Source of the DNA: Agilicoccus flavus
GTDB taxonomy: Bacteria; Actinomycetota; Actinomycetes; Actinomycetales; Dermatophilaceae
Direction of reading: 5' to 3'
DNA length: 64,000 nt
NCBI RefSeq assembly: GCF_014857905.1
Contig: NZ_JACYXE010000001.1
Location: 558,001 to 622,000, forward strand
A program made the position numbers and the translations under genes. Numbering within the stretch: the stretch's first letter is position 1; every line of letters begins with the position of its first letter. The notes beneath the pieces are model-generated. The model searched no databases, was not told where the DNA came from, and saw only the letters and a program-made list of their open reading frames with translations. Shown here one piece after another: positions 47,417 through 56,379 of this stretch.

Positions 47417-48751
47417 GTGGCCTCCTCCCCTTCCGCATCCCGGCACGGCGCCGGCTCGACGAGCTTCCGGCGCGTGCTCACCGGCTCGATGGCCGGGGCC
47501 GTGCTCGAGTGGTACGACTTCGCGATCTACGGCATCCTCGCCGCGACCGTGCTCGGCCCCCTCTTCTTCCCCAAGGGCGACACCATCGCCGGCCTGCTGC
47601 TCGCCCTGGCGACCCAGGGGATCGGGTTCGTCGCGCGGCCGCTGGGCGGTGTCGTCTTCGGGCATGTGGGCGACCGCATCGGCCGCAAGCCCATGCTCGT
47701 CGTCACCTTCCTGCTTCTCGGCGCCTCGACGGCCGCGATCGGCCTCCTGCCCACGTATTCACAGGTGGGCATCACGGCGACCGCGCTGCTCGTCGCCCTG
47801 CGACTGGTCCAGGGTTTCGCCCTCGGTGGCGAGTTCGGCGCGGCGGTCCTGCTCGTGAGCGAGTACGGCGAGCCGCGACGACGCGGCTTCTGGGCGGCCT
47901 GGCCGCAGGCCGGGGGTCCGCTCGGGACCCTGCTCGCCACGGTCGTCGCCGCGATCGCGGGGGCCGTGTGGCAGGGCCCGGCCTTCCTCGAGTGGGGCTG
48001 GCGGGCCTGCTTCTTCGTGGCCCTGCCGCTGCTGGCCGTGGGCTTCTGGATCCGCCACGGGATCGAGGAGTCACCGGTCTTCCGCGCCGCGCAGGACCGG
48101 GCCGCGTCCCGCGCCGCCGGGCCCGAGCGATCGAGCGTCGTCGAGGCGCTGCGCTCGCCTCGGCCGGTCCTGCAGGGCCTCGGTGTCCGGCTCGGTGAGA
48201 ACGTCGCCTTCTACGTCTACACGGTGTTCGTCGTCGCCTACGCGACCCGCTTCCAGGGGCTGCCGCGCGGTGACGTCCTGCAGGTGGTCACGCTGGGATC
48301 GGCGTGCCAGTTCGCCGGGATGATCCTCGGCGGCGCCTGGTCCGATCGGGTCGGGCGGCGGCGCGCGATGATCGTGCCCGCCATCGGCCTGTGCGTCTGG
48401 GCCCCGGTGTTCTTCTGGCTCGCCGGCCAGCACAGCATCGCCCTCCTCGCGGTCGGGGTGGCCGTCGGCGCCTTCGGTCACGGGATGCTCGCCGGCCCCG
48501 AAGCGGCGTGGATCGCGGAGCTCTTCCCGACGTCGCACCGGTACGCCGGGGCGTCCCTCGTCTTCCAGGGGAGTTCGATCATCGCGGGTGCGCCGGCCCC
48601 GTTCATCGGCGTGTGGCTCGCGGACCGGTGGGGCGCGGGCGCGGTCGTCGCCTACCTCGTGGTGACCATGGCCGTCGCCGTGCTCGCGCTCGTGATGACC
48701 CGCGAAACCGTAGGGCGCCATCTCGGCGACGCCGACCACCGTCCGGCCTGA
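47417..48751 (+). CDS. MFS transporter, metabolite:H+ symporter family
   Basis: A 444-aa twelve-helix permease of the MHS group (shikimate, alpha-ketoglutarate, proline/betaine carriers). Signature SMAGAVLEWYDFAIYG at the start, then GHVGDRIGRKPMLV, LGGEFGAAVLLVSEYG, and SDRVGRRRAMIVP in the second half. GTG start at 47417 is set by AAGGAG 6 nt upstream. Intact. The substrate is not deducible; adhP upstream may be unrelated. Confidence 0.88.
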   Translation: MASSPSASRHGAGSTSFRRVLTGSMAGAVLEWYDFAIYGILAATVLGPLFFPKGDTIAGLLLALATQGIGFVARPLGGVVFGHVGDRIGRKPMLVVTFLLLGASTAAIGLLPTYSQVGITATALLVALRLVQGFALGGEFGAAVLLVSEYGEPRRRGFWAAWPQAGGPLGTLLATVVAAIAGAVWQGPAFLEWGWRACFFVALPLLAVGFWIRHGIEESPVFRAAQDRAASRAAGPERSSVVEALRSPRPVLQGLGVRLGENVAFYVYTVFVVAYATRFQGLPRGDVLQVVTLGSACQFAGMILGGAWSDRVGRRRAMIVPAIGLCVWAPVFFWLAGQHSIALLAVGVAVGAFGHGMLAGPEAAWIAELFPTSHRYAGASLVFQGSSIIAGAPAPFIGVWLADRWGAGAVVAYLVVTMAVAVLALVMTRETVGRHLGDADHRPA

Positions 48752-48807
48752 AGGAGGTCCGGTGGCAGGCAGGTGCGGGCCGGCACGACGGCCGGGCACG
48801 CCTCGGC

Positions 48808-50167
48808 TCAGAAGGACGTAACGCGGGGGCCGTTGCCGATCGGGGAGCCGTCGGATCTGGTCCATCGAACTCCCTCGGGGGTGACTTTCCCGCGGTGTCG
48901 TTGTCGGTGGACTTCGGTGTGGTGGTGGCGACAGAGCAAGGCCAGATTCGTCATAGCCGTTCGCCCGCCGATCCCTCTGTCGCGCTCACTGCGGCTCGCA
49001 AGCTCGCCTCCGTTCGCCGCTCCCAGGGCCCAATAGATCAAGTGGTGCCCGTCGCATCAGGCCGGCGGGATCGTGCAGCCGGGAAAGGTGCAGCGGCCGT
49101 CGCGCTGCTGCAGCGCGAGGCGCTGAGCTGGGGTGATGAGCCGCTTCGCGTGCCCGAGGTCGAGGAGTTCGCTCTTCGACCCGAGCACGGCGGGGATGAT
49201 CTGGGCGTCACAGCCGAGGATCCGCGCCTCACTCGGCGACAGCGCCTGGGAGAAGCCCGTCGTCGCCCAGCCCTTCTCGGCGGCATCTTCGAGGCCGGAC
49301 ATGAGGGTCTCGAGCGGGATCGTCACGACGACCTTCGCCTTCGTCCCCGACCCCGGCACATCCCGGTCCGCTTCCGTTGCCGCGGCGACCATGTCGAGCA
49401 GCGCATCCGCGCGGCGGGCGCCGGCCGAGCGGGGGTCGAGGTTGCCGCGCTCGTCGACGATCGGCGCGGACAGGGCGTTGATCGCGGCGGTGAAGACGGC
49501 CTCGGAGGCCGGGTCGAGCCGCAACGTCGCGACCAGCATCCCGTTGCGGTCCCGATGGAACCCCGACAGTTCTCGCCGGTCCCGGAGGCGCTCGTGCTGG
49601 TCCTCGAGCCGCCCGGGAATCCCGTACTGACCGGACAACAGATCCTCGATCGCCGCGAAATCCTTCACGGGCGCACCCTCGGCCGCATGGTCGATGAGGA
49701 TCGCCAGCAGCGCGTCCCAGTTCGGGTACTCGATGTCCCGCTTCAACCGCCGGAACGACTTCGCCACCACCCCCGGCCAGGTCGATGCCGACCCGCCCCT
49801 GCGTCACCGCGGCCCGCAACGCCTCGACGTCATACCCGACGCACGTCTGCGCGACCTCGTGCAGACTCCGCGCCTGGCCCTTCGCCACCGGCACCCCCGC
49901 ATCCCGACAGGACTGCTCCACCCACGCCCGCGCCCGGGGGTGATCCGACTCCGCGATCACCCCGCGCGCCGACGCCTCGAGCACGACCGCCGCCTGCGCG
50001 GCGGACGCCGCCGCGACCAACTCCGCCGTCAACGCGGCCAGACCCGCCAACTCCGCATTCGCCACCGCGGACAAACCCCGCGGGAAAGCCAGAATGGCGT
50101 CGATCTGCGCCCGCAACCCATCGCCGGCCGGCACGGCCGGCGACTCGGGAAGGGTGGTCGACGTCAT
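48808..50167 (-). pseudogene. DUF222-HNH endonuclease-like gene (13E12-type), copy 2
   Basis: Paralog of the copy at 3.9-5.2 kb. From ATG 50167 (an in-frame ATG at 50197 also exists) the DUF222 region reads well to QGRVGIDLAG, where a G5 tract near 49773 holds one G too many; the frame resumes as VVAKSFRRLKRDIEYPNW and continues to CTFPGCTIPPA, where TGA replaces the expected Trp before CDGHH. The rest (LCRHHHTEVH ... PRVTSF) ends at 48808. It lacks the extra A and TAG found in copy 1, so it is the less decayed one. The corrected length is about 452 aa. Confidence 0.85.
48929..49077 (-). repeat. 149-bp block identical to 4003-4151
   Basis: The partner of the identical block in copy 1. It contains the HNH core, the shared TGA and the apparent 54-bp insert. 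The first mismatches outside are 48928/4002 and 49078/4152. Confidence 0.8.
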
Positions 50168-50302
50168 GCCCCATTCTATCGAACACGCATCCGACAAACC
50201 TCCTATCCACAGGCCAGCGGCTTACTGCCACAGGGGCATTCATGAGCCCTTGACCGGCATCAAAATCCTTGCGCGGCAACGCTTCTTGCGACCCTCTCTG
50301 CG

Positions 50303-50318
50303 TGTGATCTGGATCACA
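50303..50318. promoter_or_regulatory. CRP/GlxR-type site upstream of DUF222-HNH copy 2
   Basis: TGTGATCTGGATCACA, a perfect TGTGA-N6-TCACA dyad, 136 nt before the ATG at 50167, the same distance as in copy 1, although the sequence between site and start is largely different in the two copies. Confidence 0.65.
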
Positions 50319-50403
50319 TTTACCGCCGGCCGGGTGCGACCGGACATGCGCCCAGCCGAGCGGAGCTCCCCCACCACCGCCGCCCGAGCCGCCCGTAGGT
50401 CCC

Positions 50404-50970
50404 CTATCGTCGCCGACAGGCCGTCGCCCGGGCCGCCGCCGGACGCTCGCCCTTTTCGGCCCACCTCGCGCGCAATGGTCGACCACAGCCCACTCCGTCG
50501 GTCCCTGCTGCGTCGCACCCTCCACACCCTCGGCGAGGTCGCGCTCGGCACGCACCTCGAGCGGGCCCCAACTCGACGAACCCGGCCCGGTGGTAGAGCG
50601 CTCTGGCCGGCGCGAAGAAATCGGCGCTGCCCGTCTCGAGCGAGACCCGCTCGACCCCGCGCCCCCGCGCGTCGTCGAGCGCGTGCCCCAGGAGGAGTCC
50701 GCCGATCCCCGACCCCCGGCGGTGCGGGGCCGTGCGCATGCTCTTCAGCTCCTCGTGCCCGGGAATGACCTCAGCGAGGGCGACCGTGCCGACGACGTCG
50801 CCGCCGCCGTCGTGCGCGACCCACATGCAAACCCCAGGTCTGCGCAGCCCGTCGACGTCGAGGGCGTGCCGGCTCTCTGGCGGCGCGGTCGGGGCGAGCT
50901 CGTCGAGGTGCTCCTCGAGGAAGGTGAGCAGGCGGACGTCGTCGAGGTCGGCGCGGATGATGACAGGCAC
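50404..50970 (-). CDS. GNAT-family N-acetyltransferase
   Basis: A 188-aa acetyltransferase. Residues 1-140 are typical of the YafP/PaiA-like group: MPVIIRADLDDVRLLTFLEEHL, VGTVALAEV, and motif A MRTAPHRRGSGIGGLLLGHAL, ending in LYHRAGFVELGP. After this the expected final beta strand is missing and about 45 residues of Gly/Arg/Ala-rich sequence follow, so the C-terminus may be altered by an indel near 50570. Substrate unknown. It is divergent from the nitroreductase. Confidence 0.75.
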   Translation of the reverse strand: MPVIIRADLDDVRLLTFLEEHLDELAPTAPPESRHALDVDGLRRPGVCMWVAHDGGGDVVGTVALAEVIPGHEELKSMRTAPHRRGSGIGGLLLGHALDDARGRGVERVSLETGSADFFAPARALYHRAGFVELGPARGACRARPRRGCGGCDAAGTDGVGCGRPLRARWAEKGERPAAARATACRRR

Positions 50971-51140
50971 CGGACCATCAAACCCCTGCTAGATGCTGCT
51001 CGATCCACCTGAGGAAGGCCGAGATGAGCCACTCGACCCGAGCAGCCTGTGAGCGAAGAGCCGGTGTCGCAGCTGTCCTGAGACGACCGTGCCTGCGCCC
51101 GGCATGCCATGCCTCGTACCGCTGGGCGAGGATACGGAGC

Positions 51141-51713
51141 ATGACCCAGTGCGAGATCGCGCCGGCCCCGGCCCTGCACCCGGCGCTCGCAGCGAGATTC
51201 AGCCCGGTGCAGTTCGACGGCCGTGCCACCGTCACCTCCGACCACGTGGACACTCTGCTGGAGGCAGCGCGGCGCGCGCCGTCGGCGGGGAACTCTCAGC
51301 CGTGGATGTTCATCGTCGCGGTCCGTGGCGATGACACCCATGCCCGGCTCGTCCCTCACCTGGCGCGGAGCTCGGCGCGGTGGGTCCCGCCAGCCTCACT
51401 GGTCGTCGTCAACCTCGCGCACGTCTTCGTGGAAGACACCACCGATTGGGAGTACTCCGAGTTCTCCCGGTACGACCTCGGCCAGGCCGTCGCCCACATG
51501 ACCATCCAGGGGCTGTCGATGGGACTGGACTCACACCAGTTCCGAGCCTTTGACCGTGAGGGCGTCGCAGCCGAGTTCACCATCCCGCCGCACTGGGAAG
51601 TCACCTCGATGACGGCGTTCGGACGGGCAGCCCACGCCGCGGGAGAGCTGTCTGCACCGGGGACCAGCCGCGACCGCTTCGATCTTGATGCCATCACGTG
51701 GGCACGGGACTGA
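51141..51713 (+). CDS. Nitroreductase-family protein
   Basis: A 190-aa FMN-dependent nitroreductase-like protein: FSPVQFDGRATVTSDHVDTLLEAARRAPSAGNSQPW (read in parts) with the Ser-x-x-Asn-Gln-Pro-Trp FMN motif, DLGQAVAHMTIQGLSMGLDSHQF and HWEVTSMTAFGRAA, all in family order. ATG 51141. GC content appears a little lower and codon use slightly less biased than neighbours (for example gattgg, tttgac), hinting at transfer. Reaction unknown; FMN-bound reductase of nitro or flavin substrates is likely. Confidence 0.85.
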   Translation: MTQCEIAPAPALHPALAARFSPVQFDGRATVTSDHVDTLLEAARRAPSAGNSQPWMFIVAVRGDDTHARLVPHLARSSARWVPPASLVVVNLAHVFVEDTTDWEYSEFSRYDLGQAVAHMTIQGLSMGLDSHQFRAFDREGVAAEFTIPPHWEVTSMTAFGRAAHAAGELSAPGTSRDRFDLDAITWARD

Positions 51714-51851
51714 GGCGCGAGAGACCGAGGCGGTGCCACACCTCAGACGTCTGCCAACTACGGACCTCCGATGCGGCCCTGCCTGATCAGAGTCGGTACA
51801 TCCCGAACGGCGAGGTGACCGTCCGAGGTGACGACCTCGGGGCAGGAAGCG

Positions 51852-52203
51852 TCACCCTGCCGGGTCGGGCACCAGCCGCACCGCCCACACGACTGCGAAG
51901 CCCACGACATACCCGTTGATCGGCGAGATGGCCTCCGCGTCGTCGGGCCCCGCCCACACCATCACGTAGGTCGCAGCCGACGAGCAGAGGGCGAGGACGG
52001 GCAGGAGCACGACGACGACCAGCCAGGCGGGCGTCCTGAGCGCGACGAGGCTGCCGACGACGCCCAGCGCCATGACGAGCGCGGCTGCGAGAAGCAGCAG
52101 ACCTTCGGCTGACGGGGCGCAGGATCACCGCCCAAGGGGCCAGCCCCACCGCGACGCTGCACGGCCATACCCAGCGGCGGCGTCGTACAGCTGGTCGGGG
52201 CAC
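51852..52203 (-). pseudogene. Small membrane protein, probably frameshifted
   Basis: From GTG 52203 a frame reads RRRRWVWPCSVAVGLAPWAVILRP, a basic cap plus first helix. Near 52110 the next frame takes over with GLLLLAAALVMALGVVGSLVAL, VVVVLLPVLALCSSAATYVMV and NGYVVGFAVVWAVRLVPDPAG, ending at 51852. Together they make a plausible four-helix protein of about 117 aa. No family recognised. If the frameshift is wrong, the gene may simply start at ATG 52073. Confidence 0.45.
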
Positions 52204-52346
52204 GAGGTCTCGCTGTCCGCTGGAGGTCTGTTGTCCTCTCGACAGTAGCCCCGCAGCGCCGTCGGCCGGTACCGGCGAGGCGGCCGAGGCCGCTCGGCCG
52301 CCGAGCCGAGCTCCCCGCCGTGCCGCGGTCGGCCGGCGCGCCAGGC

Positions 52347-53396
52347 TCAGCCGTCGAGGCGGACGGGCCGCCCGGTGCGGGCGGATTCGTAGACGGCGAG
52401 AACGACGCGCAGCGAGCGCAGCGCCTCCCGACCGGTCACGAGCGGCGGGCGGCCGGTGCGGATCGCGTCGAGGACGTCGGCGACGAACGCGGTGTGGAAG
52501 GGGATGTGCCCGGCGTTGATCGCCCCCAGGTCGATGTCGGGGTCGACGTCGGCGCGGTGCGACGGCTCGAAGCGGGCCCGGCCGGCCACGCTCCACGTGT
52601 CGAGGACGCCCGGCGCGCCCTCGGGGAACTCGGTGACGCTCGCGGTGCCTCCGCTCGCCCCGGTGACGCTGACCCGCGCCCCGAGCGACGGGGTGACCGC
52701 CGTCGAACACCGCAGGGTCGCCATCCCCCCGTCGGCGAAGGTGACGTGGGCGACGGCGCTGTCCTCGACCTCGATGTGGTCGCCGTGCACGTACGTGGCG
52801 ACGCGTCCACTCACCTCGACCGGTTCCCCCATGAACCACAGGAGCATGTCGACGTAGTGGATGCCCTGGGTCATGAGCACGCCGCCGCCGTCGGTGTCCC
52901 ATCGCCCCCGCCAGGCGTCGCGCGCGTAGTAGTCGGCGTCGCGGTGCAGCAACACCGTGCAGTCGCCGAGGGTCGCCGGGCCGAGCGAACCGTCGACGAG
53001 AGCCGCCCGGATCCGCCGCGCCGCGGGCCAGAAGCGGCGCTGGAAGCACACGGCGAGGACGACCCCCGCCTCCTCGCACGCCGCGACCATCCGCTCGGCC
53101 GCCGGCACGTCGATGCTCAGCGGCTTCTCGCAGACGACGTGCACCCTGGCGGCCGCGGCGGCGAGCACGATCGCCGGGTGCGTCGGGTGAGGCGTGCACA
53201 CGCTGACGACGTCGACCCCGGCGGCGAGGGCGTCGGCGACGTCCGCGACCGCGAGCGGGACGTCGTGCCGCCGGGCGAAGTCCGTCGCCTTGGCGGCGTC
53301 GACGTCGGCGACGACCGCGACCTCCACGCCGGCCGCGCGCCACGCCTCCACGTGATTGCGGGCGATGACGCCGCACCCGATGATCGCCGCCCTCAT
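52347..53396 (-). CDS. Gfo/Idh/MocA-family oxidoreductase
   Basis: A 349-aa NAD(P)-dependent dehydrogenase of sugars or cyclitols. Rossmann IGCGVIARNHVEAW at the start, VSVCTPHPTHPAIV, catalytic CEKPLS with Lys, and GGVLMTQGIHYVDMLLW with the conserved His. The start is set at ATG 53396 because it overlaps the TetR stop as ATGA; an ATG 12 nt upstream is possible. It forms an operon with the TetR gene, downstream of an MHS transporter on the same strand. Substrate unknown (inositol, shikimate-like or sugar acid are options). Confidence 0.88.
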   Translation of the reverse strand: MRAAIIGCGVIARNHVEAWRAAGVEVAVVADVDAAKATDFARRHDVPLAVADVADALAAGVDVVSVCTPHPTHPAIVLAAAAARVHVVCEKPLSIDVPAAERMVAACEEAGVVLAVCFQRRFWPAARRIRAALVDGSLGPATLGDCTVLLHRDADYYARDAWRGRWDTDGGGVLMTQGIHYVDMLLWFMGEPVEVSGRVATYVHGDHIEVEDSAVAHVTFADGGMATLRCSTAVTPSLGARVSVTGASGGTASVTEFPEGAPGVLDTWSVAGRARFEPSHRADVDPDIDLGAINAGHIPFHTAFVADVLDAIRTGRPPLVTGREALRSLRVVLAVYESARTGRPVRLDG

Positions 53397-54046
53397 GCCG
53401 CCAGCCATCCGGCCATCGCGTCGGCGACGAGCGTGCGCCGCCGCGCCGAGACGCCGTCCTCGCCCATGTCGTAGGCGAACAGGACCGAGACCGTCGCCCG
53501 GTTGCCGACCGGGTAGAAGCAGAGGGCGCTCATCATCGTGTGGACCTCGACGGGGGTGACGTCGCCGCGCAGCACCCCCGCCTCGCGGCCCCGCTCGAGG
53601 ACGTCGGCGATGACGGCGAGGATGCCGTCGCGCCCGGTGTGCTGGACCGCCTCCACCTCCCGGCGCAGGTGCTCGGCGCCGTGGATGTTCTCGACCTGCA
53701 CGAGCCGCACGAACTCCGGGTGCTCGTGGTGGTAGTCGAACGTCATCTCGGTGAGCCGGCGCAGGGCCGACAGCGGGTCGAGGTCCTCGAGGTCGAGGCG
53801 CAGCTCGTGCTCCCGGATCCGCGCGTACGCCGAGGTCAGGGCGGCGACGTAGAGCCCTTCCTTGCCGCCGAAGTAGTAGTAGATCATCCGCTTCGTGGTG
53901 CGGGTCCGGCGCGCGATCTCGTCGACGCGCGCCCCAGCGTACCCGCTGCGGGCGAACTCGGCCACGGCCACCTCGAGGATCTCGGCCCGCGTGCGGTCGG
54001 GGTCACGGGTCCGGGTCGTGGTGCCGTTCGTGGCCGTCGGGCTCAT
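53393..54046 (-). CDS. TetR-family transcriptional regulator
   Basis: A 217-aa TetR protein with HTH (AEFARSGYAGARVDEIARRTRTTKRMIYYYFGGKEGLY, in parts) and a C-terminal domain with RLVQVENIHGAEHLRR typical of the TetR_C_33/RutR-like group. ATG 54046. It overlaps the oxidoreductase gene and follows a hairpin that ends the MHS operon. The palindrome at 55879-55892 upstream of the MHS gene is its probable target. Confidence 0.88.
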   Translation of the reverse strand: MSPTATNGTTTRTRDPDRTRAEILEVAVAEFARSGYAGARVDEIARRTRTTKRMIYYYFGGKEGLYVAALTSAYARIREHELRLDLEDLDPLSALRRLTEMTFDYHHEHPEFVRLVQVENIHGAEHLRREVEAVQHTGRDGILAVIADVLERGREAGVLRGDVTPVEVHTMMSALCFYPVGNRATVSVLFAYDMGEDGVSARRRTLVADAMAGWLAA

Positions 54047-54105
54047 GCGGCCTCCTGGGGCGCAAAGTGAGTGCGGAGGGGGGTCGACCGGGGACGGGAA
54101 CGCGT

Positions 54106-54139
54106 CGGCGGCACCGCCCGAGATGGGGCGGTGCCGCCG
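54106..54139 (-). terminator. Hairpin after the MHS/small-protein operon
   Basis: A perfect 14-bp stem (54106-54119 with 54126-54139) with loop GAGATG. It lies 6 nt past the stop of the 57-aa protein and 60 nt before the TetR start, without a T tract. Confidence 0.75.
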
Positions 54140-54144
54140 AGCGG

Positions 54145-54318
54145 TCAGCGCGAGCGCCGCTCGTGCAGGTACAGCGCGGTGTTCGCGACCGCGCCGACGA
54201 CGCCCACGCCGACGAACAGCCAGCCGAAGGTCACACCCGGCCCCGTCGACCCCGACACCATGTACCAACCGGCGCCGGCGAGGACGAGCGCGAGCACCGC
54301 CGCGACGAGCGTCTGCAT
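54145..54318 (-). CDS. 57-aa two-helix membrane protein
   Basis: Start ATG 54318, 9 nt after the MHS transporter stop, and ended by a strong terminator. Two hydrophobic stretches, TLVAAVLALVLAGAGWYMV and FGWLFVGVGVVGAVANTALYL, with a short Gly/Ser loop and a basic C-terminal tail HERRSR, predicting a helical hairpin with the C-terminus inside. Tight spacing and shared terminator imply it is made with the transporter and may be an accessory subunit. No family recognised. Confidence 0.7.
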   Translation of the reverse strand: MQTLVAAVLALVLAGAGWYMVSGSTGPGVTFGWLFVGVGVVGAVANTALYLHERRSR

Positions 54319-54326
54319 CGTCGACC

Positions 54327-55721
54327 TCAGACCGCGGCCGCGGAACGACGGGCGGCGATGGCCTCGGCCCGCTCGCGCTCGTACTGCTCCGCCGACATCG
54401 GCACGGCCTTGGGGTCACCGAGCTGGTCGGCGCGCAGGCGGAAGGTCTCCGGCGACATGATGGCGCCGAGCGCCGCGAGCAGCGTGATGCCGAACGTGAT
54501 CCCACCGACGATCAGGGGCACGTTCGTGGAGCCGGGCGGCGCGACGATCGGGAAGACGATGCTCATCGCCGACGAGGCGACGGTGCCGAGGTTCTGCGCG
54601 ATCGCCATGCCGGTGACGCGGGTGCGGGTCGGGAAGAGCTCCGGGTAGAACGACGGGAACACCGCATTGTAGCCCTGGTAGACCGCACCCCACATGAGCA
54701 GCGAGAAGAAGATCGCCAGCGGCACGTTGTGCTGGCTGATCGCCCACAGGTAGGGGTAGCTCAGGGCGCCGGCGACGACCGCGCCGCCGATGATGCACGG
54801 GCGGCGGCCGATCTTGTCCGAGAGGTTCCCGACGAGCGGGATGACGAGGCACGCGAGGATGTTGCCGAGCACCGGGATCCACAGGTAGATGTCGGCGCTG
54901 AAGCCGATCCCGTACGACTTGTTCGTCGCGTACGTCGCGCCGAAGATCGAGGTCGTCACGGCCACGATGTTGGTCAGCGCCATGAGGAACACGCACAGGA
55001 TCGTCTTGCCGTTGCGGGAGAAGGCGACGGCGATGGGGGCCTGGGCCACCTCACCCTCGGCCATCTCCTCCTCGAAGGCGGGCGTCTCGTCGACGCGACG
55101 GCGGATGATGTAGCCCGCGAGCACGACGAACGCGCTGAGCGCGAACGGGATACGCCAGCCCCAGCTCTGGAAGGCCTCGTCCGGGAGGAAGTGCGCGAGC
55201 GGGAGGAAGACCGCGGCCGCGAGGATCTGGCCGAACTGGGTGCCTTGCAGCGTGAAGCTGCCGAAGAAGCCGCGTCGGCCGAAGGGCGCGTGCTCGAGGA
55301 TCATCGACGACGCCCCGGAGATCTCACCGGCGACCGCGAAGCCCTGGACGATGCGCAGGGCCACGAGCAGGGCCGGGGCGAGCAGGCCCACCTGCTGGTA
55401 GGTCGGCAGTAGGGCGACGAGCATCGTCGAGACGCCCATGAGGAGCATGCAGAGCACGAGGACGTTCTTGCGCCCGTGCCTGTCACCCCACGACCCGAGG
55501 ACGAAGGCGCCGATGGGGCGGGCGACGTAGCCGACGACGTAGGTGCCGAGGGCGCCGATGATGCCCATCTGCGGGTTGCTCTTGTCGAAGAAGAGCGTCG
55601 GGAAGATGAGCGCCGCCGCCTGGGCGTAGATGAAGAAGTCGTAGTACTCGAGCGCGCTGCCGATCCAGCCGCTGGCGGCGGCCTTCTTCGACTGCGCGCC
55701 GGGCGCGTGCGTGACGGACAT
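54327..55721 (-). CDS. MFS transporter, metabolite:H+ symporter family
   Basis: A 464-aa MHS permease with twelve helices. SGWIGSALEYYDFFIYAQ opens the protein, then GSWGDRHGRKNVLVL, GFAVAGEISGASSMILEHAPFGRRG (in parts), and GNLSDKIGRRPCIIGG. ATG 55721 is preceded by GGAAGGAA. It is followed by the 57-aa membrane protein and a terminator. Intact. Near the benzoate genes and a TetR/dehydrogenase pair; an aromatic or hydroaromatic carboxylate is a reasonable guess for its substrate. Confidence 0.9.
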   Translation of the reverse strand: MSVTHAPGAQSKKAAASGWIGSALEYYDFFIYAQAAALIFPTLFFDKSNPQMGIIGALGTYVVGYVARPIGAFVLGSWGDRHGRKNVLVLCMLLMGVSTMLVALLPTYQQVGLLAPALLVALRIVQGFAVAGEISGASSMILEHAPFGRRGFFGSFTLQGTQFGQILAAAVFLPLAHFLPDEAFQSWGWRIPFALSAFVVLAGYIIRRRVDETPAFEEEMAEGEVAQAPIAVAFSRNGKTILCVFLMALTNIVAVTTSIFGATYATNKSYGIGFSADIYLWIPVLGNILACLVIPLVGNLSDKIGRRPCIIGGAVVAGALSYPYLWAISQHNVPLAIFFSLLMWGAVYQGYNAVFPSFYPELFPTRTRVTGMAIAQNLGTVASSAMSIVFPIVAPPGSTNVPLIVGGITFGITLLAALGAIMSPETFRLRADQLGDPKAVPMSAEQYERERAEAIAARRSAAAV

Positions 55722-55878
55722 GGGTCGACGTTCCTTCCGAGGGGCGCTGCCGCGCGGTCCTGTGGAGACCCGCGGCGCGGGCTCCGGCTCGGGGATGCGC
55801 GCGTCGTTCCGCTGCCCTCCCCGTCGAGGTGCGTCCCCCACGATGGCGGACCGCCACCGGCGCCGTCAACGGTTTTGT

Positions 55879-55892
55879 ACTAACCAGTGAGT
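55879..55892. promoter_or_regulatory. TetR-type palindrome upstream of MHS gene
   Basis: ACTAACCAGTGAGT is palindromic at 10 of 14 positions and resembles the ACT-N-AC-YR-GT-N-AGT sites of AcrR-like TetR proteins. It lies 158 nt upstream of the MHS ATG next to TTTTGTAC, in an AT-rich spot that could be the promoter. Confidence 0.5.
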
Positions 55893-56006
55893 TCACGAAG
55901 GTCACGATTTCGTCACGGCCTCGTCCGAGGCCCCCACGCGGAGCGGGTTCGCCCGTTTCGCGCGGTCCGTCGTTTTCCGGGCGTCGCTGCCGGGTACCCG
56001 TCCGGC

Positions 56007-56285
56007 ATGAGCGCTGACAACGGAACCGGACAGAACCCGAACGGACCCGGCACCGCCACGAGCGGGTCGGGCGAGGAGCAGGCCGCGAAGACCGAGGCGG
56101 CCGAGCACGTCGTCGAGCGCGCCGAGGGCTGGGACCCTGGCGCGGAGCCGTCGACCGTGGCGTCGAACCTGCAGGAGGGTTTCGAGGAGGCCGGCGTCGA
56201 CGTGGATCCGGACGAGGTGGAGCGCATCGCGCAGGACGTCCACGAACAGAAGGACACCGACGTCGACCCCGGCGCGGTGAGCTGA
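56007..56285 (+). CDS. Acidic hypothetical protein, 92 aa
   Basis: Strongly acidic, Gly/Asn-rich at the N-terminus (MSADNGTGQNPNGPGTA), helical in the middle (AAKTEAAEHVVERAEGW) and ending with DEVERIAQDVHEQKDTDVDPGAVS. No signal peptide, helix-spanning segment or known domain. Single gene between the MHS promoter and the convergent isomerase-like gene. The ATG at 56007 follows a weak ribosome site. Probably real from codon use, function unknown. Confidence 0.55.
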   Translation: MSADNGTGQNPNGPGTATSGSGEEQAAKTEAAEHVVERAEGWDPGAEPSTVASNLQEGFEEAGVDVDPDEVERIAQDVHEQKDTDVDPGAVS

Positions 56286-56379
56286 CCCGACGTCCCTGAG
56301 GGCGGTGAACGCCGACGATGCCGATGTCGAGCCCGACCCTGCGTCGCAGCTCGCGGCACGTCACGGCGCCTCGCGCGGA

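Noticed and set aside
49768-49780. Programmed frameshift at the G5 tract of the DUF222-HNH genes
   Set aside because: No stop codon, pseudoknot or upstream stimulatory element could be identified, and a second lesion downstream would still stop translation. Kept as a remote possibility only.
48808-50318. Composite transposon flanked by the two DUF222-HNH copies (3.9-50.3 kb)
   Set aside because: Both copies are on the same strand and have no transposase, terminal inverted repeats or target duplications that I can see; they are paralogs of a multicopy family.
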